Source of the DNA: Calycina herbarum
Lineage: Eukaryota; Ascomycota; Leotiomycetes; Helotiales; Pezizellaceae
NCBI GenBank assembly: GCA_001414485.1
Contig: LLEY01000060.1
Location: 124,001-188,000, forward strand
Reading direction: 5' to 3'
Length of the DNA stretch: 64,000 nucleotides
Part shown: piece after piece, positions 44,110 through 53,271 of the stretch
Position numbering within the stretch: position 1 is the stretch's first letter
Layout of the letters: every line of letters begins with the position of its first letter
Position numbers and translations under genes: made by a program
Notes under the pieces: model-generated
Databases searched by the model: none
Told to the model about the DNA's origin: nothing
The model's input: the letters and a program-made list of their open reading frames with translations, nothing else

Positions 44110-45195
44110 ATGCTGCTTCCTACCCTCCTCTTCGCGACTCTCCCCGTGAGTCTCGCACTCAACTACCCACCCCTCCCCGGCAACAAAAAAGTAGGCGTCA
44201 CACCCCTAGAACTAAAACTCACCTATCCCGACCCCATCACCCCCTCTGCAGGTCCTCGCGACTTGATGCTCTCAATCTACTGCCCCTCCAAATCCTCCTC
44301 CACTTTCGCCCCAGCTTTCGATCCCGCCTACGCCCGTTACCTCTCGTCCTCCTTGGGCATCCCGCTTGGTTTTATCAAGACTGTTACTTCGAATGCCTAC
44401 CAGAATTCTACGTATAATGACAATAATCCCAAAGAAGTCCTCCTATTCAGCGGTGGCTACGGGCAGGGTCGAGAAGATTATGGTGCCACTATAAGCAATT
44501 TAGCGAGTTACGGATACATAATCATCTCAGTAGACCACCCCTTCGACTCCTCTTTCATCTCTTACCCCGACCGCCATAACGCCACTTTAGTTCCCTCCCA
44601 ACCCTCTGATCCCGTCGCTGCAGCTACGAGAGCAATCAACATCCGCGTCCAAGACCTCCTCGCCGTAACCGACGCCCTCCAAAATAAAACTTTTACCAAG
44701 CAGATCCCGGGCGTGACTGGCAAACTCGATAAACCCACCGGTATTTTGGGACATAGTTTTGGAGGCGCGACGGCTGCGAGTTTCATGGCGAGAGGGAAGA
44801 ATATAAAATGCGGGGTGAACCTCGATGGGACTTTTTGGGGTGATGTTCCTTCTATCTCTTCTGCTATAAGTCCTAGGGCGTTTTTGACATTGGCGAGTGA
44901 GGGTCATAATGCGACCACTGATCCGAGTTGGGTTGCTTTCGCGACGGGGGGAGGCAAGAAGGCAAATTTGGGGTTTCTTGGGGTGAGTGGGAGTAGTCAT
45001 GCTGCGTATACTGATTTTGGGTATTTATGTGGTATAGCTGGGTGTGGGAATGGGTTGTTTGGGACGATTGATGGGAGCAGGATGTTGGAGGTTGAGGGGG
45101 TGGTTTTGAAACAGTTTTTTGGTGGGTGTTTTGGGGGGGATAAGGATGTGTTTAAGGGGTTGGGGAAGGGGTTTGGGGAGGTGTTCGCGCAGTAG
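44110..45195 (+). CDS. Secreted PAF-acetylhydrolase-like alpha/beta-hydrolase, 361 aa
   Basis: The start MLLPTLLFATLPVSLALNYP is a signal peptide, cleaved near residue 16-17. An alpha/beta-hydrolase of the platelet-activating-factor acetylhydrolase (isoform II) family follows. It has an oxyanion strand LLFSGGYGQGREDYG, the nucleophile elbow GHSFGG (Ser about 215), an Asp in NLDGTFWG (about 239) and a His in SGSSHAAYTDF (about 297), so a full Ser-Asp-His triad is visible. Predicted activity: hydrolysis of short or oxidised acyl esters of phospholipids or of other small esters, outside the cell or in the secretory path. N-glycosylation sequons (NST, NAT, NKT) are present. The C-terminus is Gly/Phe-rich. 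Single exon, no damage seen. The natural substrate cannot be told from sequence. Confidence 0.82.
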   Translation: MLLPTLLFATLPVSLALNYPPLPGNKKVGVTPLELKLTYPDPITPSAGPRDLMLSIYCPSKSSSTFAPAFDPAYARYLSSSLGIPLGFIKTVTSNAYQNSTYNDNNPKEVLLFSGGYGQGREDYGATISNLASYGYIIISVDHPFDSSFISYPDRHNATLVPSQPSDPVAAATRAINIRVQDLLAVTDALQNKTFTKQIPGVTGKLDKPTGILGHSFGGATAASFMARGKNIKCGVNLDGTFWGDVPSISSAISPRAFLTLASEGHNATTDPSWVAFATGGGKKANLGFLGVSGSSHAAYTDFGYLCGIAGCGNGLFGTIDGSRMLEVEGVVLKQFFGGCFGGDKDVFKGLGKGFGEVFAQ

Positions 45196-45654
45196 GGTTG
45201 ATATTCTGGGATGGAGAGATGGAGAGGTGGATGGATAGAGATATAGGTGTAGAGTGGGAGGGAGGGAGATGTTTGTAGATAAGGCGTGGAAATTCTGGTT
45301 TGAACTCTTTTGGGTACTTGTTTTTGGGGGAGTTTGGCTGGGAGCGAGACTTGGGAATTCGAGAGGCTTCAAGTACATACTATTACGTTTAAACACATTG
45401 GTATAGTATATGTTGTGTTGATTTTGGGAGTGTAAGTTGTGAGATAGACGGACAGGAGGTGCATCTACGTCTCAGCAGTACTTTTCATTGCCTGGCAAGC
45501 GATAAAATATGATGCAGTGCCCTCGGCCATCCTTAACGATGTTGGCTGTAGTCCACGTGATTATTCTTGTGTTACACTCCGCTCCAGCTTATCTCATCGG
45601 AGGCATCACCCTTTTTTCCACTTCTATCTAATCCCATAAAAAACCCCCGGGAAT
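45196..45654. other. Intergenic, purine-rich 3' flank
   Basis: The first 80 bp after the esterase stop are a GGATGGAGAGA-type purine tract. No gene was recognised. Confidence 0.4.
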
Positions 45655-47782
45655 ATGTCACACGCCAACTTCAAGCCCCATTCCTGTTACCATTGTCAAC
45701 GATTCATCATTGATCTTAGTGCCCCAGAGTGGGAGGTGAACCCAAGTCCCTTAGGGCTTACTATGTCCGATGTGACCCAAGGTGCAAGCGAAAAATGTCA
45801 ATTGTGTCAATATCTCCTCGAAAATCTTGCAGCCCCTGAAGAAGCCGTCGACGCTGATCACCTGGAGCTGTGGGGTATCAATATACAGCAGTCCCAGTCT
45901 GGCTGGGACGACTTCAATTTTGAGAGAATTCCCTTCCTTAAGGAATGGGGTAATGACGAGCGCTCTGAGAAAAATTCTTTTGAGATTTATACTTCTTCCG
46001 GCAAGTATCTCTTTGCCACAAAATTGTCCTTTGAATCCCAAATTGTAGAAGCGTAGCCTAAAGCGCTCGTTTTTATAATAGCATAATCTTATATATGTTA
46101 ATGAAGGCTGATGATTCTAGATAATGTTGCAGCAGATTATGTCCACACACGACCAATCAATTATACACCGGGCTCAACCCAGAGTTTCCAACTCGCTCGT
46201 AAATGGTTATCAGAGTGCAAGGACAGTCACGTAAAATGTCGACTACATGTGGCCAACTTTATGCCCAAGAGACTAGTTCAGATCGTGAAAAGGCTGGGTC
46301 ATGAAAGTGAAATCGCCAGTAGGGGTAACAGTTGCCACTTGGAAGTTCCCTTAACCTATTCCAATAAACCGGAACCATACGCAGCGCTAAGCTATTGCTA
46401 GGGCGGGGATCAGCCATTAAAGAACACGACAGCATCAGAACAACGGTGGCTGAACTCCATTCCGTGGTAGAAACTACCTAGATCACTTCAAGACGGCCTG
46501 GCCACCGCTATTGAGCTTAATATCTGCTATCTCTGGATCGACGCCCTATGCATTCTTCAGGACGATCCTCCAGATGTTGCCCAGGAAATTTCTCAGATGC
46601 CTCTCATTTGCAGTCATGCATTGTTGACAATTTTTGCTGCTCGTGCAACTAGCGTACAGGATGGATTTCTTCAAGAAAGGAACACGATGAGAGACTTGAC
46701 CAAAGAACCCGGCCTAATAACAGAGCTGCCTCTTATGTGTCCCAGCGGTGAACTCGGATCCATTACTATTGTCCCCGCTTTCCCCCTTGAGAAGGAACCA
46801 ATAGCTACTCGTGCTTGGACTCTCCAAGAACATCTTCTCTCACCTCGGGTGTTGGAATTTGGAACACGACAAACTGTTAGGTATTGCGCAAGCTCTCAAA
46901 ACAAAGCGAGTTTCTCAGATGGCTAGCGTGGGTGCCCAGAATTCTATCACGGCCAAGTGACCAGACTGAACCACAGAGCTTTTGAGAAGGGATTCGCACA
47001 AACCGGAAACTGGCAATCAGTAACAAGAACACTGGACTTACCGTCTTTGATACACTCATGGGATAACTCGTTCACTGCTACTCATAACGCGTACTTACCT
47101 TACCTGGTGACCATGTAACTGCCATCTCGGGTCTTGTCGAAAGATTTGGGTCGCTTTTCTAGGACCAATACTTGGCCGGATTATGGAGATTCGCGCTGCC
47201 ATTTAATCTTGTTTGGCTTAGCACCAAAGCTCTACCAAGGCCCAAGGAGTATCAAGGTCCTTCCTTGTCTTAGGTTTCTATTATTAGCCCCGTTCATCTC
47301 TACACAGACCCTGGGCTGCCCCAAACAAAGTTTCAATCGGTGGTTGTAGATTGCCAAGTGGAGTTGGTAGATGATAACAACCCATACGTCCTTGTTCGCT
47401 CAGGACGCCTGACTCTCAAGGCACGTACACGCCGAGCCATTTGGCTCCCCGACAATGAAATTGAGCTCAAATTGGCGAAGATAAAGACACTGTGGAGGAA
47501 AAGGACTCTCTAAGGGACCTTGAGTTCAAATGGACGCCCGATGCACTAGAGAATAATCTGCAAAGCAGCAAGGTTAGTTCTATTGAAGTTCTCCTATTGG
47601 AGATAGTGGATAGATTTGAGTCAATATCTGGGTTGGTGGCTTGCCAAGTCAATGATTCACAATTTATCCGTGCCGGAGCTTTTCGAATAAGTTATGAAAA
47701 CACTGCGGAAAATCAAAACAAGGGCCGCCCGGAGAAGGCGGTTTTTGATGAATCTAAGGAGCAAACCGTTACATTTATATAG
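45655..47782 (+). pseudogene. HET-domain pseudogene with TAG stops and two frameshifts
   Basis: The start HANFKPHSCYHCQRFI and CQLCQYLLEN are typical N-terminal Cys pairs of HET proteins. After a gap that may be an intron (about 46045-46112), GSTQSFQLARKWLSECKDSH leads to YAALSYC-TAG-GGD (46399-46401), where the family has CWGGD. The same frame runs on through NSIPW-TAG-KLPRSLQDGL (46468), YLWIDALCILQDD, IATRAWTLQEHLLSPRVLEF and SDG-TAG-RGC (46924). A frameshift near 47100 gives GDHVTAISGLVERFGSLF-TAG (47160) and PSLS-TAG-VSII (47271, family PSxSWAS). A second shift near 47480 leads to the C-terminal part ending at 47782. HET proteins trigger cell death on encounter with incompatible partners. 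Here at least two stops replace a highly conserved Trp, so the copy is dead. Confidence 0.85.
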
Positions 47783-48271
47783 TTGTATATCATAAGCAGT
47801 TTACAGTCTACTTACTTTATTATGAAAGTTTTGTATAATGGATTTATCATGTTAAGGCTTGGGTCCTTTTCATATATAGCACACTCTGTAATAGTCTTGT
47901 GATTCTAATATAGTTTCATGATCATTCTGTGTCACGCGGAAATGGGGTCATATGACACCTCATTTTCCCCTGTATATATAGCAGAGTTTTCACCTCCAAT
48001 ACAAGGCTCCTTAGAGCGTTTTCAACCCAATTTTGTGCGTCACATTCTGATATACAAAATCCACTGGACTTGTACTCTGAAATGAAACGTTCTTTCTGTA
48101 ACCAGACACCTCAAGCACTATGTGTTGTATGGAGTTATGCTAAGCGAGAACTGGAAATTGAAACTGGCTTTTTTAATACATTTTTGCCCAATTTCAAAAA
48201 AGTGGATATTTACGTAGAGGACTTTAATTATTTAGGTTGTACTATTGAAACTAAGTAGGAGCTAGACAAGT
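47783..48271. other. Gap between HET remnants
   Basis: A+T-rich. One short frame (48070-48258) looks weakly coding but does not match HET sequence. It may be decayed upstream sequence of the next HET remnant. Confidence 0.35.
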
Positions 48272-48907
48272 GTGTTGTTTTTAGGGAACACGTCGCTAAA
48301 GAACCTTGAAGGTCAATATTCCCATTACCGTTTTTCTCCGGATGACTTGGTTCTCTACGCCTCGGGGAGAAAAATGGATATTATCAAAACTCTGGGAATT
48401 GTTATGCCGGGCTCGAGAGAGGAAGATACAAGTGTTAAAAGCCACGTCGAACTTGAATGGGAACATCTCGCACGAAAAGCCTTTCCATATCATACAGGCG
48501 AGATATTTCCGACTATTTTCTGGTGAACATGCCTTGCTGATGGTCAAACTCGAGGTAGCAATTCTGACGAAGCACGATAACTATTGTGGGAGTCACATTA
48601 TTATTTGGTCTCGCATAATAGAGAAATAGAAGATCCAAAGAAGTACAAATTGGAGGCGGAACAACCCGACGAAATAAGTATTGTAAATTCTCGCTCAGTA
48701 GTGTTCACAGCATTGTTTGAAACTGCAAGTTACGGAAGAAGACTTGCTATTACAGAAGGAGTGCTTATGGGTTTGGTACCGGCTGAGACGCAAGTATCCG
48801 ATACTTTATGTATCATCGCTGGCGTCCAAGTTCCTTTCGTACTCCACGAAAGACAGCAAGGAAGTGACGGTCATATTCTTATTGGGGAGTGTTATTTTCA
48901 GGGTTGA
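48272..48907 (+). pseudogene. C-terminal remnant of a second HET protein
   Basis: One frame reads LYASGRKMDIIKTLGIVMPG, FPYHTGEIFPTIFW-TGA (48524)-TCLADG, then R-TAA (48578). It continues in frame to GRRLAITEGVLMGLVPAET, CIIAGVQVPFVLHE and ILIGECYFQG before TGA at 48905. This order (SG...DTI, Y-x-TGE...FWRTL.AD, RRxFxTxxGxxGLxPxxxxxGD, VPxVLR, GECYxHG) is the standard C-terminal half of HET-domain proteins. The TGA after FW replaces the usual Arg (CGA to TGA, a C-to-T change). The HET domain itself is missing upstream. It lies tail to tail with the intact HET gene, with which it shares the same C-terminal motifs. Confidence 0.75.
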
Positions 48908-49177
48908 ATGGAAGGAGCGTTCTGAAGAATCCAAGACCCCAATTGTGGAATTTGAGATTTACTAAGATCCCTTTGTGGTAAGAGATTTGGTTATTGCTTT
49001 ACTTGAGCAATACTGTAGCATTTACTCAACGTGCGCTCCAATTCAAGTGTTTGGAACTCATTGCAGTATTTTCCCTCGCTTAACTTTGGATAAGTGGCAT
49101 CCACTTCGGACGCACTTTTGGTAGAGGATTATGAGCTGAACACAAAGGAGACATACGTATGATTATTCTAGGTAGTA

Positions 49178-51202
49178 TCAATAAATGGTCCATTTAAGTT
49201 CTTCCAAGTCGCCTGTCTTCATTATGTCTATAGCCTCACCATCCATAAAACCGTGTAAAAAGCACTCACCAATAAACGAAAACCTTCCTTTTTCTTCTTC
49301 CCTCAAGACAATGGGAATAGAACAGCCATAGAGCACACAGACAATGTCATTTTTCCGTGCCCTCATAGGCGCAAGCCCCATACTTCCATTACATGTAACA
49401 AAAAACCGGCGGTGTGTTGCAGAAGTCATGGAATAAACCTCCCTTGGCCATGTAGACTCGTTCGGAAGAGGGTCGGCCCAGAACTCTTCAAAGTGGCTAG
49501 GACTTATGCGTTGAAACTTTAAATTCCCATCTGCGAGAATTGTTCGCACGAATGCCTCCACTGGGCTGGGTTCTGCAAGGTCTCTCGTCATTGATCGGCC
49601 CCTTTCTGTCTTCTTGGTTTTATTCTTCTGGAATTGCTCCAATTTCCAAGCTTCCGGGCTGTAATCGACCTCGATCTCAGTCAAATAGGTAGTGAGTAAG
49701 GAGTAAATTCGGGTTAATGCATCTGTAACTGTCACAACGAGCTTATTAAGCTCAATTTGGCCATTTCCATACTGGCACCGGAAAACCTTTTCCCAGTCTC
49801 GGAAAGCGTCATGGAAAAAGATTTCCCCTCTCGCTTCCTCTCGATCAAGAACCATTCCTATATCAGAAATGGTTCCAACTAGGAGACCACTGGCCTGTAG
49901 CACCATGGTTTGTTTATCGATGACTGCTTCGTTGATCGATAGCGTTCGTCCGGCACTGGCGTTGAAAGGTTTGATATTTACTATATTACCCTCAATGCTT
50001 TTTGTTGGGGTTATGCCTAACGTCAAGCACTCTCGCATAAGGTCCCCATCCATGTATCGTAGCACTAGAGGTTCTGGCATTCTATTTGTGCCATCTTTGA
50101 AATCCCCTTCTTGTGAGAAATCGCAGATATTACTAGACCAATCCGGAGCCCAGCTTGGTAGTCCGCTCAATGGACTTGGAGCCCTCCTCATAGTTATAAC
50201 GTCCAGCGATCTGTCCTCCAAGATGGAATGCTTAACAACATCGACGTAAACAGTTTGAGTTGTGGACGCATCATAATCAACTATGATAGAAGTCTTTATC
50301 AATCCCAGTAAGCCATAAACCATATCTCTTGGGTCAGTCGATTTCGTCCCCCGAAGAGAGGCTAGTAAGTCACAAATGGAAGGTTGAAACCCTAGCTTGT
50401 GCAGGCGCCGAATGTTTTGAATAACATTCAGATTTGAAAGCCCGCTAGAATCGGTGCTGATTTCTGGAAATATTTCCTGGACAATTGAGTCTAAAATCGA
50501 ACTGCGATCCGCGAACCAATCCCAAGTAATCTCCTGGTCACCAAGCATGATGGCTGGGTTTTTTGATAAAACGACCTCTTGCACGATCCAGATCCGTGTC
50601 CAAAATGGGCGAGCAGCAATATCATCATAAAACCCCGCTGAAAGGCTTCCTTCCGCTCGACTCGTAGTTGCCAGTCGTTGCTTGAAGTTTGCCTTAGATT
50701 CAATCGAAAACGGAGTAGTAATCTCCTCATCAATTCCCCACCTCTGATCCCAGGTCATTTCCTCAAGAATAGGTAGCATTCCACGGGTTCCAACCGTCTC
50801 TTCCCCAAGAAAGACAATTGTTCTTGTAGCCTGCTCGTAGATATCCCTCATAAGTTGTACCTGCGATGATCGTTCATCCAGATCGTTCTGATCTATACAG
50901 ATCGCATCGATCCACATCACTCGTTCCTTTCCATGGAGACTGAGTTTATATAGGATGCGGAATAGATTTGGCGAGACCTCAAGTCCCTCCTCTTCGCCAA
51001 TCAAGATATAATAAGGGTCATCCCGGATGAAAGCGCCCCATACGTAAGATAAGGCTTCATAGGGTGGTGGAGCCGCCAATTTATGTGTCGTGATTGAAAT
51101 ATAAATATATTCGTCATGAGAAGCTCGAGGATGAAGCGCGAGAAGCCGAAACTCACGAAGATCCTCATTTAGAGTCTTGTAGCCAAAGCGGTTCAAAGAC
51201 AT
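49178..51202 (-). CDS. Intact HET-domain protein, 674 aa
   Basis: An uninterrupted frame from ATG at 51202 (MSLNRFGYKTLNEDLREFRL). The HET domain occupies about residues 45-200, with its three conserved blocks: YEALSYVWG, VMWIDAICIDQNDLDERSSQ with VQLMRDIYEQATRTIVFLG, and RPFWTRIWIVQEVVLS. The middle contains LLASLRGTKSTDPRDMVYGL, then LPSWAPDWSS. The C-terminal part has RRFFVTCNGSMGLAPMRA and FIGECFLHGFMDGEA. HET domains resemble TIR folds and, in Podospora and Neurospora, cause heterokaryon incompatibility cell death. No partner recognition module is visible. Length is normal for the family. Convergent with a decayed HET fragment, and upstream of it lies a cluster of CAGGGC motifs. It is the only HET copy here that looks functional. 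Confidence 0.88.
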   Translation of the reverse strand: MSLNRFGYKTLNEDLREFRLLALHPRASHDEYIYISITTHKLAAPPPYEALSYVWGAFIRDDPYYILIGEEEGLEVSPNLFRILYKLSLHGKERVMWIDAICIDQNDLDERSSQVQLMRDIYEQATRTIVFLGEETVGTRGMLPILEEMTWDQRWGIDEEITTPFSIESKANFKQRLATTSRAEGSLSAGFYDDIAARPFWTRIWIVQEVVLSKNPAIMLGDQEITWDWFADRSSILDSIVQEIFPEISTDSSGLSNLNVIQNIRRLHKLGFQPSICDLLASLRGTKSTDPRDMVYGLLGLIKTSIIVDYDASTTQTVYVDVVKHSILEDRSLDVITMRRAPSPLSGLPSWAPDWSSNICDFSQEGDFKDGTNRMPEPLVLRYMDGDLMRECLTLGITPTKSIEGNIVNIKPFNASAGRTLSINEAVIDKQTMVLQASGLLVGTISDIGMVLDREEARGEIFFHDAFRDWEKVFRCQYGNGQIELNKLVVTVTDALTRIYSLLTTYLTEIEVDYSPEAWKLEQFQKNKTKKTERGRSMTRDLAEPSPVEAFVRTILADGNLKFQRISPSHFEEFWADPLPNESTWPREVYSMTSATHRRFFVTCNGSMGLAPMRARKNDIVCVLYGCSIPIVLREEEKGRFSFIGECFLHGFMDGEAIDIMKTGDLEELKWTIY

Positions 51203-52206
51203 AATATATATTGCAGTTCATGTTTGTCGTTGACAGTCACCTGACGACATGCTGTGCCGCTGGATGGTGACTTGGTGTCATCAAAAGTATGGAGACTACA
51301 GGGCAGTATGGCGTAAAGCCCTGTAAAGTGCCCTGGAGACTTCTTATTCGCCTTCTTCCTGTAAAAGGCATCGATGCCCTGGAGAAACAGGCGCAAGAGA
51401 ACCTATTAGGGGAACATCTAAGCCCTGAGTTACAGGGAGGCCCACTGAAATACAGCGCCAGCCTGATTGCAGCTTCAGGGCATCATTATAGGGCATTACA
51501 GCATACTGTGTTGTAGGCTCTAAGCTTTTGTTGGCGTGCTTGAGGTTTGGGAGGAAGCACGATACTGACTGGCCTCGCGTTGAACAATCAAAGCGGTAAT
51601 ACATTACAGTCGCTATTTGGCAGTTGAAGTGAGAACAACGAGCTGACCACTTTCAATGACCATCACGGGCTAGCAACGCGGCTCCCTCAATAACCCCAAC
51701 ACCGCTTGTTTCACGTTCCTCGATAAGCATGGTGTATAAACTTCCAAAGTGATATTTATACACCAACCACCAAAAGTGCTGTAAATTTTTATCCAAGCAA
51801 GATCTCAGTGAAAAGAATCGACAACTGAAAACCTGCAAGCAGAAACCAAAAAAGAAAAAAATCAGAGACGAACCAAATCAAGGATAGCATAATACAGACT
51901 GATATACACAACATAAAGGAGAACAAGAAGCTATCAAACCAGAAAAGGCCGTTTACAGATTTCCAAAAGTACAAAATAAAATACACTTTTCGCACCTCAT
52001 GACACCCACAAGTGAGAACTCGCTCAATGCGTGCCCAAGTAAAGATAGAAAGAACACCAATGGGAAAACCCAAGACCCATTTCCACAATTCCGATGCATA
52101 AATACACATCAATACCCGATCCCCAGTTCTCCGATCCAATTGACGAGCCCTTATACACCATGAAACCCTTCAAACCTATTCCCACTCATCCCATCCCAAG
52201 AAAATC
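51203..52206. promoter_or_regulatory. HET upstream region with CAGGGC/GCCCTG cluster
   Basis: The hexamer GCCCTG or its complement occurs six times within about 51298-51482, just upstream of the intact HET gene on its 5' side. It may be a promoter element cluster or a remnant of a repeat. No gene is supported in the rest. Confidence 0.35.
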
Positions 52207-53220
52207 CTACGACCTAATCCCAAAATCCCTTCTCTGCATAGCTAGCCCCCGCCGACTCCTCTCCACAATAGCAAGAATACTCATCACAGCCAACACCTCA
52301 AACTCCTCCCCCAAATTGCCCATGCCCTTCCCATTTAGAAACCTAAACATCCCAAGAACCCTCTTACTATTATTACTATACGCCTTTGCCTGTCCCCTCA
52401 ACCCCGCATACACAGCAATAGTATCCCCAGTACTAATCCTCACGAGTTTGAGACCACCGCTTTCTTTCGTGCCTTCCGATGTACGGATGAATGGACCGGA
52501 GGAGTATCGCCATTCGAAGCGTTCGCGGACGAAGGATCGCGGGTTTGTATACGAGAATGTGAATTTTTCGGTGGAAAACATTCCTCCTGTTGGGGAGATG
52601 CGTTCTGTGCGTGGTTTTGGGAGGTTGGAGTTGGAGTTTGTGCTGCTTGGGGAGCTGGGAAAGGATATTGTGCGGTACGTGGAGGGTGTGTCAGTTCCAC
52701 AGGGAGACATGGTGATGTCTGATTTCATTGTGGAGTTTTGGAACTGGACGTAGGATAGAACCGGGGAGGATTTCGTTGGTCCATTGTGCAGGAGGATTTC
52801 GGGTTGTTGGGTATAGTCGTAGGGTGTGTCTTCTTGAAGACTGATGTAAAATAGATGAGGTGGCGAGGGAAGAGGTTTTATATCGTTTGGTGAAGGTGCT
52901 GGGGGTGAGGGACTGAGAACGACATCGCCTTTTCGTAAATAGAATGTAATGTCTCCTGCAATAAGTTAGCTCGTGTTTTTCTCCCATTGAGAGAAAAGGT
53001 CGAGAGGAGATATTGAGCTCTCGAAAACTAGGTTTGGGAAACTCATTAGGAATCAAAAGGAAAGTTGCATACTTGGTAGGCGGGGGTAAGAAGGTATAGG
53101 TGCCATGACCGGCTCTGTGACAACTTCTGGCAAGTCAGAATATTGAGGAGGACCGGAAAATGATCCGTCGTCAAATCCCAATACTTGCTTCCACTTCCTA
53201 TCTGAACTTGTACGAAGCAT
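52207..53220 (-). CDS. Conserved fungal protein of unknown function, 298 aa
   Basis: Exon 1 (53220-53073, MLRTSSDRKWKQVLGFDDGS) and exon 2 (52955-52207) are joined by a 117-bp intron (GTATGC...TTGCAG), which restores YPRLPRDITFYLRKGD. An upstream in-frame ATG at 53271 would add 17 residues. The chain has beta-rich blocks (DITFYLRKGDVVLS; KFTFSYTNPRSFVRERFEW; GDTIAVYAGL; RFLNGKGMGNLGEEFEVLAV) that I recognise as a pattern common to many ascomycete hypothetical proteins. The layout is reminiscent of beta-barrel folds such as Tubby or LURP-one, but that is a guess. No signal peptide. Opposite-strand frames across it are shadows. Confidence 0.65.
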
Positions 53221-53271
53221 TTTGTCCACAATAGCTAAATTCCAGGAAGACAGCTTCTGATATGTATTCAA

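Noticed and set aside
52094..52753. Plus-strand 219-codon frame
   Set aside because: It is opposite the conserved minus-strand gene, which has a consistent intron and conserved blocks.
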